Origin: Corynebacterium kroppenstedtii
GTDB taxonomy: Bacteria; Actinomycetota; Actinomycetes; Mycobacteriales; Mycobacteriaceae
Assembly: GCF_003243515.1 (NCBI RefSeq)
Contig: NZ_QFRA01000002.1
Location: 1-64,000 of the forward strand
Direction of reading: 5' to 3'
DNA length: 64,000 nucleotides
The translations under genes were made by a program, and so were the position numbers. Shown here piece by piece: positions 52,325 through 61,535 of this stretch. Positions within the stretch are counted from its first letter, which is position 1. Every line of letters starts with the position of its first letter. The notes below the pieces were generated by a model. It did not search any database, was not told the DNA's origin, and saw only the letters and a program-made list of their open reading frames with translations.

Positions 52325-52693
52325 GTGATTCAGCAGGAATCGCGTTTGCGAGTCGCCGATAACACGGGTGCACGGGAAATCCTGTGCATCCGTGTGCTCG
52401 GTGGTTCCACACGCCGCTTCGCTGGTATTGGTGATGTCATCGTTGCCACCGTGAAGGAAGCAACCCCCGGCGGAAACGTCAAGGCCGGCGACATCGTCAA
52501 AGCCGTTATTGTCCGCGCGAAAAAGGAAACTCGCCGCCCGGATGGCTCTTACATTCGTTTCGACGAGAACGCTGCTGTTCTTATCCGTAACGACAATGAG
52601 CCACGTGGTACGCGTATTTTCGGGCCAGTTGCCCGCGAGTTGCGCGACAAGAAGTTCATGAAGATTGTCTCGCTCGCCCCGGAGGTGCTCTAA
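52325..52693 (+). CDS. rplN: 50S ribosomal protein L14
   Basis: L14 contacts 16S helix 14 and the ribosome-silencing factor. The 122-residue product starts at GTG with MIQQESRLRVADNTGAREIL and contains RRPDGSYIRFDENAAVLI and GTRIFGPVARELR. This resumes the ribosomal gene order after the 28-kb break. rplX starts directly after its stop. Confidence 0.97.
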   Translation: MIQQESRLRVADNTGAREILCIRVLGGSTRRFAGIGDVIVATVKEATPGGNVKAGDIVKAVIVRAKKETRRPDGSYIRFDENAAVLIRNDNEPRGTRIFGPVARELRDKKFMKIVSLAPEVL

Positions 52694-53008
52694 ATGAAGA
52701 TCCATAAGGGCGATACCGTCATCGTCATCTCTGGCCCGGACAAAGGCGCAAAAGGTAAGGTCATTGAGGCTTACCCGAAGCGTGACAAGGTCCTGGTTGA
52801 GGGTGTTAACCGCATCAAGAAGCATGTCGCTAATTCAGCACCGGAGCGCGGTGCGGAGTCGGGTGGAATTGTCACCCAGGAAGCTCCCATCCACGTCTCT
52901 AACGTGATGATCATCGATGCTGACGGTAACCCGACACGTGTTGGTTACCGTTTCGACGAGAACGGCAAGAAGGTCCGTATCTCCCGACGTACCGGGAAGG
53001 ACATTTAA
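52694..53008 (+). CDS. rplX: 50S ribosomal protein L24
   Basis: L24 starts 50S assembly. The product is 104 residues, begins MKIHKGDTVIVISGPDKGAK with the KOW motif and contains GGIVTQEAPIHVSNVMI. It ends RISRRTGKDI, 2 bases before rplE. Confidence 0.97.
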   Translation: MKIHKGDTVIVISGPDKGAKGKVIEAYPKRDKVLVEGVNRIKKHVANSAPERGAESGGIVTQEAPIHVSNVMIIDADGNPTRVGYRFDENGKKVRISRRTGKDI

Positions 53009-53010
53009 CC

Positions 53011-53565
53011 ATGAGCGAGAACTACACCCCCCGTTTGAAGACTCGGTACCGCAGCGAGATTCGTGAGACCCTGAACAAGGAGTTCGAGTACGCGAATGTC
53101 ATGCAGATCCCGGGTGTCACCAAGGTCGTTGTCAACATGGGTGTTGGCGACGCTGCTCGTGACTCCAAGTTGATCAACGGCGCACTGAACGACCTCACTC
53201 TGATCACCGGTCAGAAGCCGCAGATCCGCCGCGCGAAGAAGGCTATCGCTAACTTCAAGCTGCGTGAAGGCATGCCGATCGGTGCTCGCGTCACCCTCCG
53301 TGGCGACCGTATGTGGGAATTCCTCGACCGCCTTCTGACGGTTGCTCTCCCACGTATTCGTGACTTCCGCGGTTTGTCGGATAAGCAGTTCGACGGACAC
53401 GGTAACTACACCTTCGGTCTGTCCGAACAGTCCATGTTCTACGAGCTGGACGTGGACAAGATCGACCGTCCTCGCGGTATGAACATCACCGTGGTGACGT
53501 CCGCAACGAATAACGAAGAGGGCCGTGCTCTGCTGCGCGAGCTGGGCTTCCCCTTCAAGAAGTAA
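53011..53565 (+). CDS. rplE: 50S ribosomal protein L5
   Basis: L5 binds 5S rRNA. The 184-residue product contains NVMQIPGVTKVVVNMGVGDA, KAIANFKLREGMPIGARVTL, DFRGLSDKQFDGHGNYTFGL and RALLRELGFPFKK. A strong terminator follows, so the remaining spc genes (rpsH onward) are not part of this transcript. Confidence 0.97.
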   Translation: MSENYTPRLKTRYRSEIRETLNKEFEYANVMQIPGVTKVVVNMGVGDAARDSKLINGALNDLTLITGQKPQIRRAKKAIANFKLREGMPIGARVTLRGDRMWEFLDRLLTVALPRIRDFRGLSDKQFDGHGNYTFGLSEQSMFYELDVDKIDRPRGMNITVVTSATNNEEGRALLRELGFPFKK

Positions 53566-53601
53566 AGAGCGGTAAGTAAAACCTTTTACTGGCTCTACAT
53601 A

Positions 53602-53640
53602 GGGGCGAGGGATGGTTGATAACCATCCCTCGCCCCTTTT
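53602..53640 (+). terminator. Strong terminator after rplE
   Basis: A perfect 16-bp stem (GGGGCGAGGGATGGTT with its complement) closes a 3-base loop and is followed by TTTT. It is the strongest hairpin noticed in the window. Confidence 0.92.
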
Positions 53641-54442
53641 CGTGTATCCTCTGGAATTCATTTACATAGCAATCAGTTAACAATACGTGCTGAGTATCAA
53701 GCCGTTACGGGCACAAGCCAGACCCTATAAACAACGGTGACGTCGACGTCGGCTGTTCTGGTGAAAGATAACCCGAAGATCTCGATCACGGTTGAGGATG
53801 AGGCGCTGAAGCCTGATCTCCGTCCGTTCACCGGTACGCTGATGAAGATTGAGTAGATAAGCCTGTTTCGGGTATAAAACACGGCTGAGTTTTCATGATG
53901 GCTCTAAACTTGGGCAATGTGATGGATATCATGCGTAATATTACAGCCCCGTCAAGGTTGTGTATCGAGTGGGTAATAATGGGTTATCTGGCAACTAGAT
54001 GTGTGTTGTCTAAATGGTATCTGTGCTGCATTGATGAAGAATATTTTCCTCGCTGGTAAAGGTGTGAGCCAGGGTGGGGTAAACGGACGTGGGGACACAT
54101 GGGAATCGGAAGAAAACCCTGCAATGCAAGTCCGAAGCCCGGATGAGGTTTCTTCTTGTGTGTTCCGCTAGACAGACCTGGGAGGTCTCTGTAAGCTTCT
54201 CGATGGTTATTTCGAAAATGGAATGGGGAGTTCTACCAACGAGTACATCTCCTTGCCTGGCTCTAGTTTTCGGAACGGAAGTCGACGTGATTCCGTCGCG
54301 TACGTGGGTCCATCGTGTAGATGTTGGGGTTGCTAATGCTGTCAGATTTCTCAGACAACAGGGTGTTCTCTAGATGGTTCCATCTCCCTAAGTCCAATTC
54401 GTGCCCCATCTCTCATCATTCTCTACCAGGAGTGGTTTTTTA
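53641..54442. other. Gene-poor stretch between rplE and pgsB
   Basis: Only one short protein-like frame was noticed: GTG 53737 to TAG 53856, 39 residues, MTSTSAVLVKDNPKISITVE and ending PFTGTLMKIE. It lacks a ribosome site and looks like the tail of a lost gene. The stretch after 53880 is A/T-richer. It ends with an AGGAGTGG site for pgsB. No riboswitch was recognised. Confidence 0.35.
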
Positions 54443-55840
54443 ATGATTGCGTTTGCCGCGCTTGCAGGAACGGCTGGTATCGCCGGAATGTACGCGTTCC
54501 GTCGCAAAGAAAATGCGCACCTCTCGCGCATGTCTCAACTTGACTACAACATCCACGTCAACGGCATACGGAGTAAATCCACCATCACGCGCATGCTCGG
54601 AAGTGTTCTGCGCGAAGCCGGTATATCGACGGTGTCGAAGACCACTGGCACCTATGCGTGTGTTATCGACACGCAAGGGGGCGAACACCCCATCCAACGT
54701 ACAGGCCCTGCGAACATCAACGAGCAGTACGACTTCTTGACGGAATGGCTCGACGGCTCTGTCAACGGCCTCGTTGTTGAGTGTATGGCGGTCAAGCCGA
54801 AGTACCAGAACTTGTGCCAAAACGTCATCCTTCGTTCTCCTATTTCGGTTATCACCAACGTGCGCTTGGACCACCAGGAAGAAATGGGAGATACAGTCGA
54901 GGAAATTGCAGATTCGCTGTGCAACACTGTTCCCGAGCATGGTTTGGTTATCACCGGTGAGCGCAACGAAAGTGTCCTTAACGTCATCCGGAAGAACTGC
55001 GAAGCGCGGAACTCCCGATTGATCGTCGCTTACGAGAGCGAACTATCCCGGAGTCTCGTCGACAAATTCGCGTACCAACAGTTCGAAGAGAATGTCGCTG
55101 TAGCTTTGACTTTGGCTGAGGCCCTCGATATCGATACCGACGTCGCTGTCCGCGGAATGCTCAAGGCAGAGCCGGATCCGGGCACAACCAAGGTTATCAA
55201 GGTCGAGGAAGAGAACAATTCTCTCTACTGGGTTCCCATGTTCGCCGTTAATGACTGGGAATCCACCACTAAGGTTTACAATTCCGTACACAATGGCCGC
55301 CTACCGGAGGACACAAAGCATGTCATCGCGATGAACAACCGGGCAGATCGTACTGACCGCGCCTCGATGTTCGTTGATCTCATCACCAATGATCTTGCAG
55401 GGCAGTTCGACAGAGTCGTGCTCTACGGAGATCTCCAAGACGTCGTGTACCAAAAACTAGTTGACGGCGGAGTTCCTGAGAGTCACATCCTGACCACCAC
55501 CGACATCGAAGAAGCCAACGGCAAAGCGCTGGTAGCGCGTGCCCGCGAATCCTTCGACGATGACGCCAAGATCGCTGTTTACGGTATGGTCAACATCCAC
55601 ACGCAGCACGTCCAGGCCATGGAGAAATACATTTCTACATTGAAGTCCGAGAACGCGCTAGCTCCCATGGAAGAGCTGACAGGCTCCGTTCAAGTCACCG
55701 CCCCTGAAGAGGACGTCAGGATGACGAATACGGACCCGGCGGGTAATAACAACGTGGGTGTGTATGGCAAACACGCTCTTATCGATACCGAAATTGGCTC
55801 AGTACCACGTAAACATGAACATGTAGAGGCTATGGCATAG
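54443..55840 (+). CDS. pgsB: Poly-gamma-glutamate synthase PgsB/CapB-like
   Basis: PgsB is the membrane-linked ATP-dependent ligase that polymerises glutamate. From ATG 54443 (465 residues) an N-terminal membrane segment is followed by HVNGIRSKSTITRMLGSVLR, the equivalent of the Bacillus NGIRGKSTVTRL P-loop, with Ser for Gly. Other PgsB landmarks are SKTTGTYACVIDTQGGEHP, VVECMAVKPKYQNLC, VRLDHQEEMGDTVEEIA and IAMNNRADRTDR. A C-terminal extension of about 60 residues is unlike the family core. Its stop shares a base with the pgsC GTG. Confidence 0.85.
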   Translation: MIAFAALAGTAGIAGMYAFRRKENAHLSRMSQLDYNIHVNGIRSKSTITRMLGSVLREAGISTVSKTTGTYACVIDTQGGEHPIQRTGPANINEQYDFLTEWLDGSVNGLVVECMAVKPKYQNLCQNVILRSPISVITNVRLDHQEEMGDTVEEIADSLCNTVPEHGLVITGERNESVLNVIRKNCEARNSRLIVAYESELSRSLVDKFAYQQFEENVAVALTLAEALDIDTDVAVRGMLKAEPDPGTTKVIKVEEENNSLYWVPMFAVNDWESTTKVYNSVHNGRLPEDTKHVIAMNNRADRTDRASMFVDLITNDLAGQFDRVVLYGDLQDVVYQKLVDGGVPESHILTTTDIEEANGKALVARARESFDDDAKIAVYGMVNIHTQHVQAMEKYISTLKSENALAPMEELTGSVQVTAPEEDVRMTNTDPAGNNNVGVYGKHALIDTEIGSVPRKHEHVEAMA

Positions 55841-56850
55841 TGAACTTGTTGGAATCTGAGGGATATAGTTTCCTCTTCGACTACATGCACCTCACCTTCC
55901 TCATCGGGGTGATAGCCAGCTATCTGTACTTCCGCAAGTATCGTGTATCGCTTGGCGGAACGCTGGCCGTTGGATATCTGGCAGCATCTCTGTATGCGCC
56001 TTTGAATTCCCTGGTCACGGTTCTCGTGTCCATCTTCGCCTTCGTGCTCATTAGGTTTGTTATCCTCAAACTCTTCCTTCCCCGTCCGCGACAGATCTTC
56101 GCTATCGGCCTCGGTATTGGTGTGTTGTGTGGGTTCGCGTGGCTTGGTCTTTCCGAATTCTTGTTCTATAGGACCAACGAACAATATGGTCTAGCTTTGG
56201 TCGGTGTGATCGTCCCCGGTATGATCACAAACTCCCTGAATAAGCAAGGGCTGAAGAAGACCCTATTGCCCCTGCTGTGGTTGGTGCCACTGGTAGGTGC
56301 TGCTGGGGGTGCACTGACGTGGGTTACTGCTGAGTGGCTGAATATCTCGATTTCTGGTCAGCTTTTCGTCGCGTCCACGGAGCGTCTACCGCTCGTATTC
56401 GCCCTATCGGCCACGTCTGTGTTGATGGCTCTGATCATTCAGGAAAAAACCGCTCGTACGTTGACACTACGTACCGGTGGCTACGTGACGGTTGGCTTTC
56501 TATGGGCGGCAACATTTGCGAACACCTGGTACCTGCTGATCCTCGGCTTGTCGGTGGCAGCCGTGTACTCCATCTATCACGCTTATGAAGCACGAGTGCC
56601 CCTCTTTGGTAAAGACCGGTTTGTGATCTTGATCTTTACATCCTTCGTGGTAACGATCATCATTGAATACATTTTCTCGTTGGTCGAAGGCACGAAACTT
56701 TCGGGGCCGCAGAACGTTCTCCTCTGTGTTCTCCCCGCGATTATTGCCAATGACCTTATCCAGTACGGCTTCAAACGTACTGGCGGAGGTATAGGAATCT
56801 CTCTCATAGGGACCAGTTTGGTGGCCGTACCCATCATCGCTTTCCTGTAG
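55840..56850 (+). CDS. pgsC: PgsC/CapC-like membrane protein, duplicated in tandem
   Basis: PgsC is normally about 150 residues and partners PgsB in the membrane. This 336-residue protein contains two PgsC-like halves. The first has VSLGGTLAVGYLAASLYAPL near residue 36 and ends ALVGVIVPGMITNSLNKQGL. The second has LTLRTGGYVTVGFLWAATFA near 207 and ends CVLPAIIANDLIQYGFKRTG. About 10 membrane segments result. The start is GTG within the pgsB stop. No PgsA/CapA homologue follows. Confidence 0.8.
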   Translation: MNLLESEGYSFLFDYMHLTFLIGVIASYLYFRKYRVSLGGTLAVGYLAASLYAPLNSLVTVLVSIFAFVLIRFVILKLFLPRPRQIFAIGLGIGVLCGFAWLGLSEFLFYRTNEQYGLALVGVIVPGMITNSLNKQGLKKTLLPLLWLVPLVGAAGGALTWVTAEWLNISISGQLFVASTERLPLVFALSATSVLMALIIQEKTARTLTLRTGGYVTVGFLWAATFANTWYLLILGLSVAAVYSIYHAYEARVPLFGKDRFVILIFTSFVVTIIIEYIFSLVEGTKLSGPQNVLLCVLPAIIANDLIQYGFKRTGGGIGISLIGTSLVAVPIIAFL

Positions 56851-56888
56851 AGAGGCCTCTTTAGGGAGTTAGCCCGGAGGAGGCAGCT

Positions 56889-57896
56889 CTAGTCCTGATC
56901 GGATGAGCGCCTTCTAGGCTCCCCATCATGGTTTGAGTTCTCTGATGTGCGCGAACTCTTAGACTTCTTCTTCGTCGAGTCTGATGAGCGTCGCGATGAC
57001 TTCGGCGCCGACCGTTTAGACGACGAGTTTTCTGCTTCAGTCTTCGGTCTTGTTGAATTCTTCTTACGTGAAGATTTCTTTTTCTCAGACTCACGTACCT
57101 TGTCAATATTTGGCTCCGGTGCGTTTTCTTCACGAGTCGGTTTAGTGGACAAGGTCGGTAAATCGGCCAACGCTTCCTGGAAAGCCGTTGATAAACGCGT
57201 AATTGTGGTTGGAGTCCGACCCTGTTTAGGGTCCCGAATCGCGTGGTCCATCTCGATCTGCATCGCTGAATGCCCCCGCTTTTGCATAAAGTCAGTTACC
57301 GTATATGAAGCCTGGGCGTTAAACCCAGAATCAATATCCACCTGTCCGTGGTGGGTTTCAGATAACCGCCGGACAATATCGTCTGTCATAGGAGAGGGAC
57401 AATCACCGGTGCCTACCGACACAGGCTCATCAGAGGAGGAATCATCCATACCGTGGAGCTCGACGACGATCGCATTGTCCGGCAGCCCTTTAAGGACGCG
57501 CGTGAACTTGTCATCGCGCGTTGTCCAATTATCGTGCCAGTCTGACACCTTCCCCGTTGTGGTGAGCGCAGAAGCGTGAAGCTTATCGGCCACCATCTCA
57601 GTGATTCCGCCGGTGTATAAATCAGCTACTTTAGGGCGGCCCCTACGGTGGTGATTCGTCGCATGCGGGGCCACAAGGACCAGGGGAGAAGTCTTTGTGC
57701 GGTCTACCCAACGAATGGAATCATCGGGCTCGGAACCATCATTGTTATTCGCGGAATACTTGGCATTGCGCTTGTTGAACTCTGAGATTTGCTTCTCCGA
57801 CTCCGACTGCTTGTTGCCATGATGAGAAATCGTGCAGCCTTGCAAAAAAATGACGCCGGACATCGTGACGGCAACCCACGTGCCGAGGCGACGCAT
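56889..57896 (-). CDS. N-formylglutamate-amidohydrolase-like lipoprotein, possible polyglutamate hydrolase
   Basis: From ATG 57896 the product is 335 residues with a short lipoprotein signal (MRRLGTWVAVTMSGVIFLQG then C). The catalytic part has LVLVAPHATNHHRRGRPKVA, DLYTGGITEMVADKLHASAL, AIVVELHGMDDSS and AMQIEMDHAIRD, giving His/Asp/Glu residues placed as in zinc-dependent N-formylglutamate amidohydrolases. The C-terminal 80 residues are Lys/Ser/Arg-rich. The frame continues 55 codons upstream to a TTG, but that would bury the signal. Converging on pgsBC, it may trim or release a glutamate polymer, which is inference. Confidence 0.6.
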   Translation of the reverse strand: MRRLGTWVAVTMSGVIFLQGCTISHHGNKQSESEKQISEFNKRNAKYSANNNDGSEPDDSIRWVDRTKTSPLVLVAPHATNHHRRGRPKVADLYTGGITEMVADKLHASALTTTGKVSDWHDNWTTRDDKFTRVLKGLPDNAIVVELHGMDDSSSDEPVSVGTGDCPSPMTDDIVRRLSETHHGQVDIDSGFNAQASYTVTDFMQKRGHSAMQIEMDHAIRDPKQGRTPTTITRLSTAFQEALADLPTLSTKPTREENAPEPNIDKVRESEKKKSSRKKNSTRPKTEAENSSSKRSAPKSSRRSSDSTKKKSKSSRTSENSNHDGEPRRRSSDQD

Positions 57897-58356
57897 ACGA
57901 AGGTTTGCCTTTTTAGGGTGTGCCTTTTTGATGGTGCTCGGTGTGGGGGTGGGACGTGATTCGTCGGATGTAGAGCCCGTTCCGTGTGAGGCAGTAGCGG
58001 TGGTGACGGTGGTAGCGCGATGGGGGGTGTGCGTTGAAAAGGCACTCGTGTTGTACTCCAATACTCGCTCGACTGAAGGCTTGTGGCCTCGTGTCTTGTG
58101 AACCTTGTGGTTGACCTGCAGTTTTCGGGTCTGCCGCCCTTTAGGTCGTGGATCAATCTGTTGGTTGTGGGTTTGTGGCCTATTCGGTCTTTTCGGCCGA
58201 CCGAATTTTATAGACGACGGCCACCCACGTGCATATTGAAAAGTATAACCATGGAACGCTAACCGTGCTTTGACGATTGTGGGAACGGTAAGGATGTCGC
58301 GCGGGAGGTAGAAACTTCGCGCGACGACGGTGAACCGAGCTACAGCCTTGCTCCAG
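57897..58356. other. Gap between hydrolase start and MFS gene end
   Basis: Part may be a coding extension of the hydrolase, since the frame is open back to 58061 and rich in Thr and Ser. The rest shows no gene. Promoter elements for the leftward hydrolase are expected here but none stands out. Confidence 0.3.
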
Positions 58357-59724
58357 CTACGCCCTATCCGACGAGCTCGTGAGCGTGACGCACCCGGTGA
58401 TGGCGATGATCGAGCACATCAACATACACAACGCCATGGACAGCGAAGGATCCGAGCCGATCCCCACAAGAGGCGACACAATCCCGGCCGCTAGGAACTG
58501 CAGAGCACCCATCGTGCCAGAGCCCGCGCCCGCGCCGATATCACGCACAGCTTCAACGCCCAGGGCAGTCGCGTTACCCAGCAGCAGACCCGTCGCCGAT
58601 GTCATGACGAAGAGACAAATGAGCGTCGGCCAGAGCCACGGCCCCAGTAGAGCGTAGATAAGTAAGATTGCCGAGGTTGCGACGTAAAGGATAAGCCCCA
58701 AGACCAGCACAGACCGCACCTCGAACCGGTTCACGAGTTTGCCGTTGAGGGCGGACATTCCCGCGATCGCGAGCGAGTTGATAGCGAAGGTGATCGAGTA
58801 GACGTGCGTCGGTAGGCCAAGTTGGTCCTGGAGAACGAACGGTGAGGCCGAGATGTAGGAGAAGAATGTGCCGAACCCGACCGCGAACGCGAGACAGTAG
58901 CCGATGAAAGCTGAACGGCTGAAACAGCGAAAAATTGTAGGTAAAAAATTCCGGATGGCGCCCGGAGTGCGATGATCAGCTGGCAGACTTTCCGGCACTA
59001 CAAAGCGGGACACCACAACCATGATCACGTTGAACACGGCGATCACCCAGAAAATACCTCGCCACCCGATGATCGGCGAGAGAAAACCACCGAGCAGTGG
59101 GGCGATCGCCGGTGCGAGCCCCTGGATCCCCATCAGTGCGGAGAAAGCAGAGGCTGCAGCCCTGCCATGCGCGACGTCGGGAATAACGGAACGAGCGACG
59201 ACGACGGTGGTCCCGCCCGCGACGCCTTGGAGCAGCCGGAAGGCGATCAGCAAACCGATGGACGGGGTGAGCGCACACCCGACGGAGAAGAGGAAGAACA
59301 GTAACGAGCCGATCACCAGGGGCCGACGCCGCCCTACACCGTCAGAGATAGGCCCCGCGAACAACTGGCCGACAGCTAGGCCGATCATGAACGCAGAGAG
59401 CGTGAGCTGCACCGACGAGGCCGTCGTCGACAGATCTTTCGCAGTGTCGAGGAACGTGGGCAGGTACATGTCCGTTCCCAGCGGGCCCGCTGCGGACAGC
59501 AGCGCGAGCGAGGTCAGAACAGCAGCAGTGAGCTGGTTCTTCTTCGGGACTTTGGGGGAGTGTGTACCCGTGGTTTTCGGGTCTGCGGAGTTTGTGGCCG
59601 CTGAGCTCGTGTCCGCTGCGTGGACGTCGACACGTTCGACCTTGCCCACTGACGACGAACGCCCCCGGTCAGGGGACGATGATGGCGAAGGATTCGAGGA
59701 TGATGAGTTCGGATCAGTGCTCAC
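58357..59724 (-). CDS. Bcr/CflA-type MFS drug exporter
   Basis: The 455-residue protein has a Ser/Pro-rich N-terminus of about 60 residues and then 12 membrane segments. Family marks include LLSAAGPLGTDMYLPTFLDT, GQLFAGPISDGVGRRRPLVI (motif A) and FRLLQGVAGGTTVVVARSVI (motif C region). Bcr/CflA pumps expel diverse small molecules by proton antiport. GTG at 59724 is the start. It is divergent from the phosphatase genes. Confidence 0.82.
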   Translation of the reverse strand: MSTDPNSSSSNPSPSSSPDRGRSSSVGKVERVDVHAADTSSAATNSADPKTTGTHSPKVPKKNQLTAAVLTSLALLSAAGPLGTDMYLPTFLDTAKDLSTTASSVQLTLSAFMIGLAVGQLFAGPISDGVGRRRPLVIGSLLFFLFSVGCALTPSIGLLIAFRLLQGVAGGTTVVVARSVIPDVAHGRAAASAFSALMGIQGLAPAIAPLLGGFLSPIIGWRGIFWVIAVFNVIMVVVSRFVVPESLPADHRTPGAIRNFLPTIFRCFSRSAFIGYCLAFAVGFGTFFSYISASPFVLQDQLGLPTHVYSITFAINSLAIAGMSALNGKLVNRFEVRSVLVLGLILYVATSAILLIYALLGPWLWPTLICLFVMTSATGLLLGNATALGVEAVRDIGAGAGSGTMGALQFLAAGIVSPLVGIGSDPSLSMALCMLMCSIIAITGCVTLTSSSDRA

Positions 59725-59870
59725 TCGATGTACCTACAGGGTGACCTTTCTGTGCGACAACGTCTGTGCGACAATAACGCACTCCATCGTATTACGTGCT
59801 GGTTGCGCGCTTGTGATGTGTCCACGAATGGGCCTCGAGTGGGCCGCGAATTGAGCTAGGCGGCGGGACG

Positions 59871-59892
59871 GTTCACCCAAAGTTCACACAGT
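59871..59892 (+). promoter_or_regulatory. Pho-box-like direct repeat
   Basis: GTTCACCCAAA and GTTCACACAGT are adjacent 11-base direct repeats. Phosphate-response regulators in Streptomyces (PhoP) and corynebacteria (PhoR) bind tandem repeats of this period containing GTTCAC. It lies about 135 bases upstream of the PAP2 phosphatase gene, with PhoD next. Confidence 0.6.
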
Positions 59893-60025
59893 GTTGGTGT
59901 GGGCGACACCTTAGCGTCGACACTATGTCGCTATGGTCCCGCACCATAGACGTAGTTACCAGTGGCTCCGACCTGCGTCATTGGCCCACCGAGCGCTTAC
60001 CACACGTTTTGAAAGGTACGCCTGG

Positions 60026-61378
60026 ATGTCCCAGTCTGAACTGTTCCCCTCCCGCCCGAAATCGGGTCCTGCGCTGCAGAAACCGTCGCTGCAGAAAGTG
60101 TCACGACAGAAACCGTCACGCGGACGCGCAATAACTTCGCGACGATTCTCGCGAGTCGCCGTCGCCTTGCTTGTCCTCGGGGCCAACGTCGCCACCGGCG
60201 GAATCGCGCCGTCGAGCACAACCCCGCGCGCCGCAGCGGCCACGGACATTACCGCCAACATTCCGTATCTGCACCCGCCTGTCCAGCACGAGGGAGCCCC
60301 CACGCCCCAGGCGTTCCCGCCCGAGGAATACAACTGGTACCTCTCTGACCTCAGCTCACACCCGTTCGGTATCTACGCCGACGTCGTCGGCTCGTACCTG
60401 GACCTCAAAGCCCACCACCCCGAGGTTCAAGACACGAACCTTGCGACGCTCACCCGCATTAATCACGACGCCGCGACGAACCCGACTGCTATTTCACGGG
60501 CACAAAGCGACGCGCGCGCCGACAAAGAGGGCGTCCTCCAGCTCTTCTCTGACGCATTCGGCGGTCGGTTGGGCGACGAATTCCGGCAGGCCCTCAACGA
60601 GAATCGCCTCCCCAAGACAATGATGCTTTTCGGTGGGATTACCGCGCGGGCGGGTGGCCTAGCGAGCAGCACCATTGTCGAAAAGATCGGTTTCAATGAG
60701 ACCCGCCCGTATGACGATCACCCCGATCAGATCAACAAGTACGAGGTCCCCGGCGAGGATCTGTACGGGCATTCCAAAGCATTCCCGTCCGGTCACACAA
60801 ACCAAGCAACATGGACGACGACGCTGCTCGCGGCCATGCTGCCCGAGCTGTCAGATCAGCTGCTCGCCCGCGGATCCGAGGCCGGGTACAACCGCGTGGT
60901 CCTCGGTGTTCACTATCCGCTCGACGTGATGGGCGGCCGGATGACCGGGCTGGCCGCGGCGGCGGACCGGTGGAACGACCCGCGCATGAGGAACAACCTC
61001 ATGGCGGCAGCGCAGGAAATCCGCGCTGAACTAGAGTGGAGGTGCGGCGACACCTTAGCCAACTGTGTGGCCGCGGATAGCAAATACGACGACAACGCGC
61101 TCGGCAACTACGCCTACCGGATGAACTACGACTTCGCGCCGGTCAGCGACCCGAATGCCGCGATGATCGTGCCCCAAGCTGCTCCCGACCTCCTGATTAA
61201 CGCCTTCCCCAACCTCACGTATGAGCAGCGCGCCCAAGTGATCGAACAAACCGCGGGTCCGGCAGGGATGCCGCTTGACGACCAATCGTCACACGGGTCC
61301 TGGGAGCGAATCAACCTTGCAGCCGCCATGAATGCCGACGTGACCGTCAACGACGACGGCAGTGTGCATGTGAATTAG
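60026..61378 (+). CDS. Secreted PAP2-superfamily phosphatase
   Basis: The 450-residue protein has a signal peptide (RRFSRVAVALLVLGANVATG, then a RAAAATD cleavage-like region). The acid phosphatase/vanadium-haloperoxidase active site is complete: KIGFNETRPY near residue 225, AFPSGHTNQATW near 252, and GYNRVVLGVHYPLDVMGG near 288. It should release phosphate from organic phosphates outside the cell. ATG 60026 follows AAAGGTACGCC; in-frame starts upstream would lengthen the signal region. phoD follows after 157 bases, both behind the Pho-box-like repeat. Confidence 0.85.
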   Translation: MSQSELFPSRPKSGPALQKPSLQKVSRQKPSRGRAITSRRFSRVAVALLVLGANVATGGIAPSSTTPRAAAATDITANIPYLHPPVQHEGAPTPQAFPPEEYNWYLSDLSSHPFGIYADVVGSYLDLKAHHPEVQDTNLATLTRINHDAATNPTAISRAQSDARADKEGVLQLFSDAFGGRLGDEFRQALNENRLPKTMMLFGGITARAGGLASSTIVEKIGFNETRPYDDHPDQINKYEVPGEDLYGHSKAFPSGHTNQATWTTTLLAAMLPELSDQLLARGSEAGYNRVVLGVHYPLDVMGGRMTGLAAAADRWNDPRMRNNLMAAAQEIRAELEWRCGDTLANCVAADSKYDDNALGNYAYRMNYDFAPVSDPNAAMIVPQAAPDLLINAFPNLTYEQRAQVIEQTAGPAGMPLDDQSSHGSWERINLAAAMNADVTVNDDGSVHVN

Positions 61379-61535
61379 GTGCGGGCGACGCCTGGTTGCG
61401 CGCCGGAATGGTCGTGCCGGGCGCGCGAGAGTGCGCGTGATAGCGGCCGACGAGGAAATGGTCGCGCGAAGGCAAAAACGGCCCACGAAGGCAAAATGGC
61501 ACAAAAACAAAAGCACGGTAGAGGAGAGGATCGTT

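Noticed and set aside
54040..54180. Possible riboswitch or other leader RNA before pgsB
   Set aside because: No known consensus core could be recognised and no clear stem set was found.
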